DNA of 64,000 nucleotides from Myxococcales bacterium (GTDB lineage Bacteria > Myxococcota_A > Polyangia > Polyangiales > Polyangiaceae), in assembly GCA_903642325.1 (NCBI GenBank), contig CAHJWM010000008.1:1-64000 (forward strand), written 5' to 3'. The position numbers and the translations under genes were made by a program. Below, in pieces: positions 18,527-27,354 of the stretch. Each line of letters begins with the position of its first letter. Positions within the stretch are counted from its first letter, which is position 1. The notes below the pieces were generated by a model. The model had not been told where the DNA came from and did not search any database. It worked only from the letters and a program-made list of their open reading frames with translations.

Positions 18527-19483
18527 TCAGGGCGTCTTCAGCGCTGGATCGCGTTCTGCGTCGTAGTCGCTGTCCGGCTCCACGAAGATTTTTTTCATCT
18601 CCGGGACATCGGCGCGCACCCTGCGCTCTATGTCGTCGATCACGCGCTCCACGTCTTCGAGCACCATTTTTGGACGAAAGCGCACCTTCAGCGCGAGGAT
18701 CACGGCCTGCGGACCAAGGTGCATGCTCAGGAACTGTGTGACCTTGAGCACGCCTTGTGTGCCCTCCACCAGCCCCAAGGTCCGCGCGCGCACCTCGGCC
18801 GTGACCCCCTCGCCTAGGAGTAAGCTGCGGGTGTAGCGCGCCAGCATGACCCCGACGCCGCAGAGCAGAACGCCGATGACGACCGAGCCAATCGCATCCG
18901 GGACCGCGCTGTGCGTGAGCGCAGAAACTCCGATGGCGACGAAGGCGATGCATAAACCAAAAACCGCTGCCGTGTCCTCGAGCAACACCACTGGGATGGT
19001 GGGATCCTTTCCGCGAAATAGGGCTCCGAAAAAGCCGCCCGTCCCGCGGCTCTTGTTGAATTCCCTATAAGCAACGAAAAAGCTTCCACCCTCCATGAGA
19101 AGCGAGACGCCGAGCACGCCGAGTGGAATGAGGGCCGAGCCGTGCGCTTCCGCGCCTGGCGACAGCAACTTGTGCACGCCTTCGTACATGGCGAACACTC
19201 CGCCTACGAAGAAGAGCAGCAAAGCCACGATGAAGGCCCAGAAGTACGACTCTTTCTCGCGACCGAGCGGGTAGCGGTCGGGGTCGCTCCGTTGAGCAAG
19301 GCTCATGCCGACCAAGAGCAAGCCCTGATTGCCGGTATCCGCGAGCGAATGCACACCTTCGGCAAGGATCGCCGTACTACCCGACAGCCACGCCGCGACG
19401 AACTTGGCGACCGCGATACCGAGATTGCCGAGCAGCGCCGCGATCACGACTTTATGCGGATCAGAGTGGGAATGAGAGCTCAT
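18527..19483 (-). CDS. Cation diffusion facilitator family transporter, ZnT9-like subgroup
   Basis: A 318-residue cation efflux protein, likely exporting Zn or a related divalent metal by proton antiport. It opens with a His-rich MSSHSHSDPHK and has about six transmembrane helices. The TM2 metal site is HSLAD and the TM5 site is in LLEDTAAVFG. The loop PLGREKESYFWAFIVALLLF is characteristic of the ZnT9/SLC30A9-like branch. A cytoplasmic C-terminal domain of about 90 residues follows. It is convergent with cdaR across a 49-bp gap with no clear terminator. Confidence 0.92.
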   Translation of the reverse strand: MSSHSHSDPHKVVIAALLGNLGIAVAKFVAAWLSGSTAILAEGVHSLADTGNQGLLLVGMSLAQRSDPDRYPLGREKESYFWAFIVALLLFFVGGVFAMYEGVHKLLSPGAEAHGSALIPLGVLGVSLLMEGGSFFVAYREFNKSRGTGGFFGALFRGKDPTIPVVLLEDTAAVFGLCIAFVAIGVSALTHSAVPDAIGSVVIGVLLCGVGVMLARYTRSLLLGEGVTAEVRARTLGLVEGTQGVLKVTQFLSMHLGPQAVILALKVRFRPKMVLEDVERVIDDIERRVRADVPEMKKIFVEPDSDYDAERDPALKTP

Positions 19484-19501
19484 CGCCCCGCATGCTTTCC
19501 G

Positions 19502-20164
19502 TCACAGCACGGTGACGTCAATGCGCGAGCGTGCGTTTTCGAAAAACGTGGCCAATGCGGTGTTCAAGCGGCGAGCTACGTACCAGCGCAGCAGCGCCGG
19601 GCGGATGGTCTCGAACGGCGCATTTGCGAAGGGGTTGCCGGGCGCCTTGTGAATGCTGCGTAGCTCGGCCTCGCTGGGCGCGAGCATGGGCGTTACCATC
19701 CGATCCAGATACAGACTGGCGCGTGCCTTCTGCTGAAAGAACCGACCGAGCTCGCGCTCGCTCAGGCCTTCGGCTCGGCGCGCGGAGTCGAGTGCGTCCT
19801 CTCCGCCCACGCGGTCGCTGAGCATGCGATGAGCGAGCCGAACCTGCCGATCGAGCTCGGCTGATGTCGGTTCTGGCTCGATGTGCAACGCGCTCAAAAT
19901 TACTTCGGCGATATGGCGGTCGAGCGCCGCCGTCACGTGCTGCTCCCGATACGGCGCCTCGCCCAAGCTACCGCGCTCGGGATCGGATAGGGCCTCCAGG
20001 CGTGCCTCGAAGGAAAGCACGCGCTCGAACACGAAGCGCGGATGGCGCGTTCCGCCGGTATCGGGCGCGGCGAAGCGCACGACCGCTCGATCCACTGATA
20101 CTGGGTCGGCGTGGACCAGGCCGGGCAGGACGCAGAACGCGCCGGCCGCCAGCCAGCGTTTCAT
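19502..20164 (-). CDS. Exported hypothetical protein, possibly SurA-N-like
   Basis: A 220-residue protein with a clear signal peptide (MKRWLAAGAFCVLPGLVHA, cleavage after VHA). The mature part is mostly helical. The pattern of a helical N-terminal segment followed by RQVRLAHRMLSDRVGG...FFQQKARASLYLDRMV and then an Arg-rich C-terminal helix loosely resembles SurA-type periplasmic chaperone N-domains, but no PPIase domain is present. I do not recognise a definite family. Its ATG overlaps the stop of the upstream UPF0158-like gene as ATGA, so the two are translationally coupled. Confidence 0.65.
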   Translation of the reverse strand: MKRWLAAGAFCVLPGLVHADPVSVDRAVVRFAAPDTGGTRHPRFVFERVLSFEARLEALSDPERGSLGEAPYREQHVTAALDRHIAEVILSALHIEPEPTSAELDRQVRLAHRMLSDRVGGEDALDSARRAEGLSERELGRFFQQKARASLYLDRMVTPMLAPSEAELRSIHKAPGNPFANAPFETIRPALLRWYVARRLNTALATFFENARSRIDVTVL

Positions 20165-20964
20165 CGCGCAGCGGGGCGCTTGCGCGAGGACGGCGTTGCC
20201 TCCTCGTCATCGGCCGCCGGCATTTCGCCGGATGTCACGGTGGCATGCGGACCGGTTTCCGGTGACGGCGCATCTCCCTCTCCGACGTGGGTTGCGGTAT
20301 CGGAACGGTGGGCGAAGCCGCGCGCGGCTCGCCGGGCCTTGACGAATTCTGCAAACGTCGTGACCTTCTCTAGATCACGCGCACCGAGCGCGTCCGCGAG
20401 CTCACGAAGCTGCTTCCGCAGTGCCTCGGCGCTGCTCTTACGGCGCGCGCTCAGCGTATCCGGCGTTGCCACCATGGGCTCCGGGGGCTCCTCCGCCGGC
20501 CATGCCGGCCGCGCGGTGGGGGCAAGCCCGTGGGCGCCGAGCCAAGCCTCCATGAACACGCGCAGCCGCTCGCTGCGGAATGCAAACCAGCGCTCGCGCT
20601 CGGTGCCATAGGTCATCAGCACATCTTTGAAACGACGAAATGCACCCTTACCGTCGATCGCTGCGCTGAGTTGGTCGCGGAGCTCACCCTCGTCGACCAT
20701 GGGAATGAAGCGTTCCATCCAGCGGTACTGCTCGCGTGAGCTCACCGGCTCGATTCGCATGTAAGTCGTGTCGGCGGCGATTCGTGAGTGCATTTCGGGA
20801 TCGGCGATGCCGTCCACCACGCGCAACACCTCACCGCTGTGCAGGTGAAGGTAACTGTGCACCTCTGGGGCGTTGTTCTCGAAAGCATCCTCGAGCGCCT
20901 CCCAATCCACTGGGATGTCGCGTAACTGCTGGGCCCCACCCGCGCCCGAGTCCGAGTCCGCCAT
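20161..20964 (-). CDS. UPF0158 family protein
   Basis: A 267-residue cytoplasmic protein. Residues about 12-145 match the UPF0158 pattern: IPVDWEALEDAFENN, SYLHLHSGEVLRVVDG, YMRIEPVSSREQYRWMERFI, and FRRFKDVLMTYGTERERWFAFRSERLR. The remaining 120 residues are charged and of low complexity. The family has no established function. ATG 20964 was chosen; 20988 would add eight residues. It is first in a two-gene operon with the exported protein. Neighbours give no metabolic clue. Confidence 0.75.
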   Translation of the reverse strand: MADSDSGAGGAQQLRDIPVDWEALEDAFENNAPEVHSYLHLHSGEVLRVVDGIADPEMHSRIAADTTYMRIEPVSSREQYRWMERFIPMVDEGELRDQLSAAIDGKGAFRRFKDVLMTYGTERERWFAFRSERLRVFMEAWLGAHGLAPTARPAWPAEEPPEPMVATPDTLSARRKSSAEALRKQLRELADALGARDLEKVTTFAEFVKARRAARGFAHRSDTATHVGEGDAPSPETGPHATVTSGEMPAADDEEATPSSRKRPAAR

Positions 20965-21059
20965 ATCAAACCTCTTTTCCAAAAGCATCGCGCTCTCTCA
21001 GCTCATCTTGGGGCCGACGACCTCGACCGGAAAGGGGGAAATCCAACACCGCGCCCTGA

Positions 21060-22559
21060 TCAGTGCGAGCGCGCCCGACACACGGCTTTCGACCAGCGGG
21101 TTAGCTCCGCCGATCGCGTCGCTTCGTCGATTCGAGAGGTGAACGCGCGGTCCAGTCGAACCATTCCGGCCGCTTCGACAGGGCTAGAAAATAGACCGGC
21201 CCCCAGGCCGGCCAACATCGCAGCTCCGCGCGCCGTCGATTCGAGCTCGGTCGGACGCTCGACCGTCAGAGCCGCCAGGTCGCTCTGGGTCTGCATCAAC
21301 AAGTCATTCGCCGCCGCCCCGCCGTCCACGCGCATGCGCGTGATCGGCCGGTCCAGATCGGCGCTCATGGCGGCGATTACGTCGTGCACTTGAAAGGCAA
21401 TCGCTTCGAGCGTCGCCCGCGCCAGGTGCGCGCGCGTGGTGCCGCGCGTGATGCCGGTGATTAGACCGCGTGCGTCAGGGTCCCAATGCGGAGCCCCCAG
21501 GCCCGAGAGGGCGGGTACGAATAAGACGCCCTCGCTCGACTGAACCTGCCGCGCCAAGCCCTCGATCTCCTGTGCAGAGGCGATGATGCCGAGCCCGTCG
21601 CGTAGCCATTGCACCGCTGCGCCCGCAACGAAACAGCTGCCTTCGAGCGCGTAGACCACGTCATTGCCAATCTGCCAGCCCAGGGTCGACAAGAGACCGG
21701 CGCGGCTTGCGACGGGCCTCGAGCCCGTATTTACTAGTAAAAATGCCCCGGTGCCGTAAGTGCACTTGGCATCGCCCGCTGACAGGCAAGCCTGACCGAA
21801 GAGCGCCGCATGTTGATCGCCGGCCATGCCGGTTATCGGAATACCGTCGGGGAGCCCCGGAACAGCATGCGTCTCGGCGACTCGAGCGGCGTTCGGGACG
21901 ATCTCGGGCAGGACCGGCGCGGGAATGCGGAGCAAGGCGCACATCTCTTCGTTCCACGTGCGCGATGCCAGATCCATGAGCAGCGTGCGCGAGGCGTTGG
22001 TCACGTCCGTCACGTGAGGTGCGGTGCCGTGCGCGCCGCCCGCGAGCCGCCAAACGAGATACGAGTCGAGCGTTCCGAATGCCAGCGCACCGGCCTCGGC
22101 CGCGGCGCGAGCACCCGACACGTTGTCGAGTAGCCACGCTAGTTTAGTGCCTGAAAAATATGGGTCCAAGACCAGACCCGTCGTTGCCCGTACGCGCGCC
22201 TCATGGCCGGCGGCTTTGAGCTCGGCACAGTGAGCCGCCGTGCGCCGGTCTTGCCAAACGATTGCGCGCTGCACGGCTTGGTTGCTCTTGCGATCCCAGA
22301 GCACCGTGGTCTCACGCTGATTGGTGAGACCGATAGCCGCGATGTCGTTGCCTCGAAGCCCAGACTGGGCAAGTGCACCTGCAACTGACGTCAGCACGCT
22401 TTGCCAGATCTCTTCTGGATCGTGCTCGACCCAACCAGGCTCCGGGAAATGCTGCGGAAACTCGCAATTCTTCCGGCCCAGCGTGGAGCCGTCTAGAGCC
22501 ATCACGAGCGCTGTCGTGCCCGTCGTGCCTTGATCGATCGCTAAGATGTGGCCGGCCAC
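21060..22559 (-). CDS. glpK: Glycerol kinase
   Basis: A 499-residue FGGY kinase that phosphorylates glycerol to sn-glycerol 3-phosphate. It begins ILAIDQGTTGTTALVM, the phosphate-binding loop, and has GLTNQRETTVLWDRKSN, IVWQDRRTA, SGTKLAWLLDN, GMAGDQHAALFGQ, KCTYGTGAFLLVNTG, WLRDGLG and VDGGAAANDLLMQ. Length and motif order are normal. No glpF or glpD is adjacent. It is divergent from the FHA-cyclase gene across 214 bp. Confidence 0.96.
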   Translation of the reverse strand: MAGHILAIDQGTTGTTALVMALDGSTLGRKNCEFPQHFPEPGWVEHDPEEIWQSVLTSVAGALAQSGLRGNDIAAIGLTNQRETTVLWDRKSNQAVQRAIVWQDRRTAAHCAELKAAGHEARVRATTGLVLDPYFSGTKLAWLLDNVSGARAAAEAGALAFGTLDSYLVWRLAGGAHGTAPHVTDVTNASRTLLMDLASRTWNEEMCALLRIPAPVLPEIVPNAARVAETHAVPGLPDGIPITGMAGDQHAALFGQACLSAGDAKCTYGTGAFLLVNTGSRPVASRAGLLSTLGWQIGNDVVYALEGSCFVAGAAVQWLRDGLGIIASAQEIEGLARQVQSSEGVLFVPALSGLGAPHWDPDARGLITGITRGTTRAHLARATLEAIAFQVHDVIAAMSADLDRPITRMRVDGGAAANDLLMQTQSDLAALTVERPTELESTARGAAMLAGLGAGLFSSPVEAAGMVRLDRAFTSRIDEATRSAELTRWSKAVCRARSH

Positions 22560-22773
22560 TCCTCCGCGAGCCTACCAGAGCCAGGCTCGGCCGGGGGGCC
22601 CGACACACCGCGCAACAAGAGGCGCGCTGCCCTCTCTCGATTCAGTGAAATGCGAAGGTAATCGCCGCTCCTACATGACGCGCTCACGCGGCGTAGTGCA
22701 AGGTCCGTGATTCGAGTGCCACGGGCGCGCGGCTATTGTCGGCGAGCACTGAGAACGCTAGCCTTTTTGCCGT

Positions 22774-24651
22774 ATGGCTCGCATTCTGCTCGCGACACCC
22801 GAAGGCCAGCAGGTCGTTGAGCTACGGGACCATAATTCGTTGGGGCGACATCCGAGCAACACCATTCAGCTGCTCGATAAGATCGTATCGAAGGAACACT
22901 GCATCCTCGAACGACGCGGAAACGGATTCACGTTACGCGACTTGGGCAGCTTGAACGGCACGTACATCAACGGCGAGCGCGTCGTCGGCGAGCAAGATCT
23001 GAAGCACGGTGATGACATCGCGCTCGGCGCGACGCGCGCCCGTTACGACGACGGCTCAGGTCGACCGCTACCTCCGCCGCCTGCATACGGCTCCCCACCG
23101 CAAGCTCTGCCGACATCGGGTTGGCAACCAGCTCAGCCCATGTCGCAAGTAGGGGCGCCGCAATCCACGGTGGGCGCGCCGCACTCTGTGCAAGTGCCAG
23201 TCCTCAGCCATGGGACGCAGCCGGTCGCACCGTTGCCAGCGGTGAGCTTCGTGGCGGCTCCGAGCTTCACGTCGACGCCCGGCCTCGCCCCCGCGCCGGG
23301 GTTTACGCCTTCGCCCATGGGCACCGCGCAGATGCCGCAGGTGCCCGCTACGCGCGTGGACGTGAACGACAAAGCCCGCCACATAGGGACTCAAATTGCC
23401 GCCACCGGCAAGGGCTTCGTACCCTACGACAAGCTCGCCGGTAACACCGATCAGCTCGCGCAGGATTACGAGCGCTTGCGGCTCAGCCACGAGCTCTCTC
23501 GCGAGATTGCACTCGAACGTGACCTGCCGACGCTCTTGAACAAAATCCTGCTCACGATCTTCAAGTTCGTGCGCGCCGACCGTGGCGTCATCTTCTTGAT
23601 GAACCCGCAGGGCGAGCTCGTGCCCGGGGCGAGCCAGCGCCGTGACGGAACCGATGCGCCGATCCCGGTTTCATCGACGATCATGAATCACGTGATCAAG
23701 GAACGCGCGACCGTCCTCACCCATGACGCGGCCATGGATTTCGCGGCTTCCAAGGGAAAAAGCATGATCCTGAATCGGATCAGCTCGGCCATCGTGGCGC
23801 CCCTCTTGCACAACAACGAAATCTTGGGCGTGTTGTGGCTAGACAGCGAAACGCTGGCGCAATTTCAGCCCAAAGACATGGAGATTGTTACCGCCATCGC
23901 CTCCCAAGCGGCGATGTTCATCGAGATCAACATCTTGGGCAAAAAGGTGGAGCTCGAGATCGTCAATCGCGAACGCTTCAGTCGCCTACTTTCGCCGAAC
24001 ATCGCCCAACGCGTGCTGTCCGGCGAGCTCGAGGTAAAAAAGGGCGGGCAGCTGGTCGGTGAATGCACCGTGTTCAACTCGGATATCCGCGGCTTCACGC
24101 CGTTGAGTGAAGGCTCGCGTCCAGAAGCCCTGGTCGACCTGCTGAACGATTACTTCGAGCAGATGGTCGAGATCTTGTTCAAGTACGAGGGCACCCTCGA
24201 TAAGTTCATGGGTGATGGCATCATGGCACTGTGGGGCGCGCCCGTAGCCCATCCCGATGACGCCTTGCGCAGCGTGAGCTGCGCGCTGGAGCAGATGGAG
24301 GCGCTGGGCAAGTTCAATCGCTTGCGTATCGACGCAGGCCAGGCGCCGCTGGCGATCGGGATCGGCATTCACACGGGTCCGCTCGTGGCCGGTTATATCG
24401 GTAGCTCGAAAGCGCTTTCGTACACCGTGATTGGTGATACGGCGAACACCAGCGCGCGCTTGTGCGGCGTTGCGACCCCGGGGCAAGTGTTGGTGAGTGA
24501 AGGCACGCTCGCTCGCTTGCAAGGCAAGTTCGTGTACGAGGAGCTGCCCCCCGCGCATCTGAAGGGCAAGGAAAAGCCGTTTCGGGTGTTTGACGTGAAG
24601 GGGTTACACCCGAGCGTGCAGGTGCCGATCACGTTTGGGAGTGTGACTTAG
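22774..24651 (+). CDS. FHA-GAF-adenylate/guanylate cyclase class III
   Basis: A 625-residue signalling protein. The N-terminal FHA domain (about residues 15-95; LGRHPSNTIQL, SKEHCILE, LGSLNGTYING) binds phosphothreonine peptides. A Pro/Gly/Ala linker follows. A GAF domain (about 240-395; LERDLPTLLNKILLTI, FVRADRGVIFL) should sense a small molecule. The C-terminal class III cyclase domain (about 425-615) keeps the metal aspartates in FNSDIRGFTPLSE and LDKFMGDGIMALWG, and IGDTANTSARL of the transition-state region. Whether the product is cAMP or cGMP cannot be fixed from sequence. This architecture is common in myxobacteria and is probably controlled by Ser/Thr kinases. Confidence 0.93.
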   Translation: MARILLATPEGQQVVELRDHNSLGRHPSNTIQLLDKIVSKEHCILERRGNGFTLRDLGSLNGTYINGERVVGEQDLKHGDDIALGATRARYDDGSGRPLPPPPAYGSPPQALPTSGWQPAQPMSQVGAPQSTVGAPHSVQVPVLSHGTQPVAPLPAVSFVAAPSFTSTPGLAPAPGFTPSPMGTAQMPQVPATRVDVNDKARHIGTQIAATGKGFVPYDKLAGNTDQLAQDYERLRLSHELSREIALERDLPTLLNKILLTIFKFVRADRGVIFLMNPQGELVPGASQRRDGTDAPIPVSSTIMNHVIKERATVLTHDAAMDFAASKGKSMILNRISSAIVAPLLHNNEILGVLWLDSETLAQFQPKDMEIVTAIASQAAMFIEINILGKKVELEIVNRERFSRLLSPNIAQRVLSGELEVKKGGQLVGECTVFNSDIRGFTPLSEGSRPEALVDLLNDYFEQMVEILFKYEGTLDKFMGDGIMALWGAPVAHPDDALRSVSCALEQMEALGKFNRLRIDAGQAPLAIGIGIHTGPLVAGYIGSSKALSYTVIGDTANTSARLCGVATPGQVLVSEGTLARLQGKFVYEELPPAHLKGKEKPFRVFDVKGLHPSVQVPITFGSVT

Positions 24652-24898
24652 ACTTTTTTTTGATTTTGGTTTGGGGCCGCGCGGAGGAACGGAGCGCGCT
24701 TTGGCCTCGACCCAGAAAATCGGACCGCCTTCCAAGCTGCGCTGGACTCCAGCCAAGTTCGGGCACGCGAAAAAAGTGCGCGCGAAACCACGAGCCTCCG
24801 AGCCGCCCGACGTGGTGTGGGCCTCGATCTGCCGCTGACGCGCTGCGGCGCGACCGGCGCTCGACTCGGTAGCAAACTCGAGCCAGAGTCCCGGCCGA
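24652..24898. other. Intergenic region with T8 run; content unexplained
   Basis: Begins with a run of eight Ts at 24654-24661 directly after the cyclase stop but lacks a clear GC stem before it. The minus strand stays open across it (24875 to about 24648) and reads like plausible protein, but no start, family or conserved motif supports a gene. It probably contains the accA promoter. Confidence 0.35.
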
Positions 24899-25849
24899 AT
24901 GGCGCATATCCTGGCCTTTGAACGACCCGTCGTGGAATTAATCACACGCGTACGCGAGCTGCGTGAGCTGGCGAGCGAGGATGACCGCTTTGGTTCCGAG
25001 TTGAAGCGGCTCGAGGACAAGGCCGCGCGGCTCGCGCGCGAGGTTTTTGCCAAGCTGTCACCCATGCAGAAGGTGCAGCTCTCCAGGCACCCGAATCGTC
25101 CGTACACGAACGACTACATTTCGCGGTTGTTCGAAGACTTCGTGGAACTTCACGGTGACCGCCGCTTCGCCGAGGACGGCGCGTTGGTCGCGGGGGTCGG
25201 CCGCTACCATGGCCGGAGTGTGGTGGTCGTCGGGCACCAAAAGGGCCGCACGAGCAAGGAGCAAAAACTGCGCAACTTTGGCATGCCCAATCCGGAGGGC
25301 TATCGCAAGGCCATCCGCATGTACGAGCTGGCCGAGCGCTTCAATCTGCCGATTTTCACGTTCGTGGACACCATGGGCGCTTACCCAGGCCTTGGCGCCG
25401 AAGAACGTGGGCAGAGCGAGGCCATCGGCGCCTCGATCGAGGTCATGTCGCGCATGACCGTGCCGATCATCACCACCGTGATCGGCGAAGGTGGCTCCGG
25501 CGGCGCGCTGGCCTTGGGCGTAGCCAACCGCGTGCTGGTACTCGAGTTCAGCTACTACTCGGTGATTACGCCGGAGGGTTGCGCCGCGATCCTATGGAAG
25601 AGCGCGGAGCGCGCCCCGGACGCAGCCGCCCGGTTGCGGATCACCGCGCCTCATTTGCTCGAGTTCGGCATCGCCGACCAAATCGTCGAGGAGCCACCGG
25701 GCGGAGCCCATCAAGATCACGATGACGCGGCAAAACGGCTCGATCGCGCGCTTTACGCGGCGCTCACCGATCTATCCGACTTATCGCGCGATGGCTTGCG
25801 TGAAGATCGCTATCAGCGCTTCCGTAAGCTAGGCGCGTTCGTCGCTTGA
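24899..25849 (+). CDS. accA: Acetyl-CoA carboxylase carboxyltransferase subunit alpha
   Basis: A 316-residue alpha subunit of the carboxyltransferase that transfers CO2 from biotin to acetyl-CoA, the first step of fatty-acid synthesis. Family landmarks are LARHPxRPYTxDYI-type (here LSRHPNRPYTNDYI), FVELHGDRRFAEDGALVAG, GHQKGRTSKEQ, NFGMPNPEGYRKA, FVDTMGAYPGLGAEERGQSEAI, VIGEGGSGGALALGVAN and YYSVITPEGCAAILWK. Length is normal. The ATG at 24899 starts MAHILAFERPV. A GST-like gene follows 23 bp downstream and may be co-transcribed. accD is not in the window. Confidence 0.97.
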   Translation: MAHILAFERPVVELITRVRELRELASEDDRFGSELKRLEDKAARLAREVFAKLSPMQKVQLSRHPNRPYTNDYISRLFEDFVELHGDRRFAEDGALVAGVGRYHGRSVVVVGHQKGRTSKEQKLRNFGMPNPEGYRKAIRMYELAERFNLPIFTFVDTMGAYPGLGAEERGQSEAIGASIEVMSRMTVPIITTVIGEGGSGGALALGVANRVLVLEFSYYSVITPEGCAAILWKSAERAPDAAARLRITAPHLLEFGIADQIVEEPPGGAHQDHDDAAKRLDRALYAALTDLSDLSRDGLREDRYQRFRKLGAFVA

Positions 25850-25872
25850 CACTTTCGCAGAAAGGATTGGGG

Positions 25873-26508
25873 ATGCTCTTGATCGGTCAATACGACTCTC
25901 CGTTCGTGCGCCGCGTCGCTATTGCACTGCACTGCTACCAGCTACCATTCGAGCATCGTCCCTGGTCGGTGTGGAGCGACGCGGAGCAGATCGCCGCACA
26001 CAATCCGCTGCGCCGCGTGCCGACATTGTTGCTCGAAGACGGCACCGCACTGGTCGAAACCTTCACCATCCTCGACGCGCTCGACGAGCTCGCCGGCCCA
26101 AAGCGCGCCCTCGTGCCCGCCGCCGGACCCGACCGCCGTGCCGTGCTACGGGTCGCCGCCTTATCCGCGGGCGTCGCTGATAAGGCCGTTACGCTACTTT
26201 ATTCTGCGCTCGAGCTGGTGAAGCCCTCCGAGCGCTGGACCGGGCGTTGCCGTACGCAGATCTCGGACACGCTTGCGCTGTTGGAGTCCGAGCGCGCCGC
26301 GCGCAGCACGCCGTACTGGTTCGGCGACGCGATGAGCCACGCGGACATCGCACTTTCGTGCAGCTATCGCTTCACGAGGGAAGCGCATCCCGGGCTGATC
26401 GACGCGAGCGCCCTCCCTCACCTCGCGGCGCAAGCCGCGCGCTGCGAAGCGTTGGCCGAGTTTCGACGCGTGTACCTGCCCATCACCAATCAGCTCACGA
26501 AAACCTAA
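25873..26508 (+). CDS. Glutathione S-transferase family protein
   Basis: A 211-residue thioredoxin-fold plus helical-domain protein. The N-terminus IGQYDSPFVRRVAIALHCY is a typical GST site-1 helix with SPFVRRV. It is followed by NPLRRVPTLLLEDG (cis-Pro) and ALVETFTILDALDEL (Glu-Thr glutathione contact). The C-terminal domain has WFGDAMSHADIALSCSYRF. ATG 25873 was chosen because an AAAGGA site lies about 10 bases upstream; an in-frame TTG at 25846 overlapping accA is less likely. The substrate is unknown. The 3' end overlaps convergent deoC by 14 bp. Confidence 0.9.
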   Translation: MLLIGQYDSPFVRRVAIALHCYQLPFEHRPWSVWSDAEQIAAHNPLRRVPTLLLEDGTALVETFTILDALDELAGPKRALVPAAGPDRRAVLRVAALSAGVADKAVTLLYSALELVKPSERWTGRCRTQISDTLALLESERAARSTPYWFGDAMSHADIALSCSYRFTREAHPGLIDASALPHLAAQAARCEALAEFRRVYLPITNQLTKT

Positions 26509-27190
26509 CCCGGTACTCATCCAGGATTTCCCGAGTGCGGCTCGACCCGCAGCGGCTCACGCCAATTTCGCGCGCGGCGAGCACGAAGTCTAGATCGCGG
26601 ACGCCGCCGGAGGCCTTGAGCTGAACGTGTCGAGGAGAGTGCTGGCGCATCAGCCGCAAGTCGGCGAGGGTGGCGCCACTCGTGCCGAAGCCGGTGGAGG
26701 TTTTGACCCAGTCCACTCCGAGCTCACCGCACAGCTCGCACAAGCGTATTTTATGCGCATCGGTTAAGTAGCAGGTCTCGAAAATCACTTTCAGCTTCTG
26801 CTCTCGGCCATGTGCCTCCGCTAGCACGGCGCCGATATCGTCGCGCACATAGCCCCAATCTTGGCTGAGGACACGGTTCACGTTGATTACCAAGTCGAGC
26901 TCGACCGCGCCGTCATCGAGCGCAATACGGCTCTCGGCAACCTTTGCCGCGGTGACGTGGCCGCCGTGAGGAAAGCCAACCGTGGTGCTCGGCTTCACGT
27001 CTGAACCCGCCAAAAGCTCAGCGCAACGCCGCACTTGCGATGGCACGACGCACACGGTCGCTACATCGTACGCAAGCCCGAGCGTGATCCCCGCGTCGAA
27101 GTCGCGAACGGTCAGCGTTGGCGCCAGCAGCGAGTGGTCGATCATTTTGGCGATGTCGCGATAGGTGTGTAGCGAGGCGAGGTCCGTCAT
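26495..27190 (-). CDS. deoC: Deoxyribose-phosphate aldolase
   Basis: A 231-residue class I aldolase that cleaves 2-deoxyribose 5-phosphate to acetaldehyde and glyceraldehyde 3-phosphate. The Schiff-base lysine is in DWVKTSTGFG. Other landmarks are IDHSLLAPTLT, VCVVPSQV, VGFPHGG, ELDLVINV, KVIFETCYL and VQLKASGGVRD. Length and residues look intact. It is divergent from the thrS leader; the 80-bp gap has a direct repeat ending in a palindrome. The product feeds the triose-phosphate pool used by tpiA/pgk further along. Confidence 0.95.
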   Translation of the reverse strand: MTDLASLHTYRDIAKMIDHSLLAPTLTVRDFDAGITLGLAYDVATVCVVPSQVRRCAELLAGSDVKPSTTVGFPHGGHVTAAKVAESRIALDDGAVELDLVINVNRVLSQDWGYVRDDIGAVLAEAHGREQKLKVIFETCYLTDAHKIRLCELCGELGVDWVKTSTGFGTSGATLADLRLMRQHSPRHVQLKASGGVRDLDFVLAAREIGVSRCGSSRTREILDEYRVRFS

Positions 27191-27195
27191 GCTGA

Positions 27196-27229
27196 GCGGG
27201 ACTTTGTCATGGCGGGACTTGTCATGACA
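27196..27229. promoter_or_regulatory. Direct repeat and palindrome in the deoC-thrS divergent region
   Basis: GCGGGACTTTGTCATG (27196-27211) is immediately followed by GCGGGACTTGTCATG (27212-27226), which differs by one T. The second copy extends into the perfect palindrome TGTCATGACA (27220-27229). Located 5-40 bases upstream of the deoC start and upstream of the thr leader; a regulator-binding site is plausible, but the duplication could be chance. Confidence 0.4.
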
Positions 27230-27273
27230 GAGAAGCGCTTGCCGAGGCTTCGAGGTCGTGCCATCCTGCCGTG

Positions 27274-27354
27274 ATGTTCGCTGCGCGCCAAAACACGACC
27301 ACGACCACGACGGGAATTTCCCGGGCTGGTTGTCGTGTGCTGTCGCTGCTTTAG
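27274..27354 (+). CDS. Threonine-rich leader peptide of the thrS attenuator
   Basis: A 26-codon reading frame, M-F-A-A-R-Q-N-(T)6-G-I-S-R-A-G-C-R-V-L-S-L-L-stop, with six consecutive threonine codons (ACG ACC ACG ACC ACG ACG) at 27295-27312. A run of the amino acid charged by the downstream synthetase, placed just before a terminator hairpin, is the classic design of attenuation leaders such as thrL. The start is ATG 27274, or GTG 27271 one codon earlier; the ribosome-binding site is weak. The repeated ACGACC codons give the 5' arm of the first hairpin. Identification rests on pattern, not on a database match. Confidence 0.85.
   Translation: MFAARQNTTTTTTGISRAGCRVLSLL

Noticed and set aside
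24654-24675. T-rich run after the cyclase as an intrinsic terminator
   Set aside because: No GC-rich stem precedes the T run.
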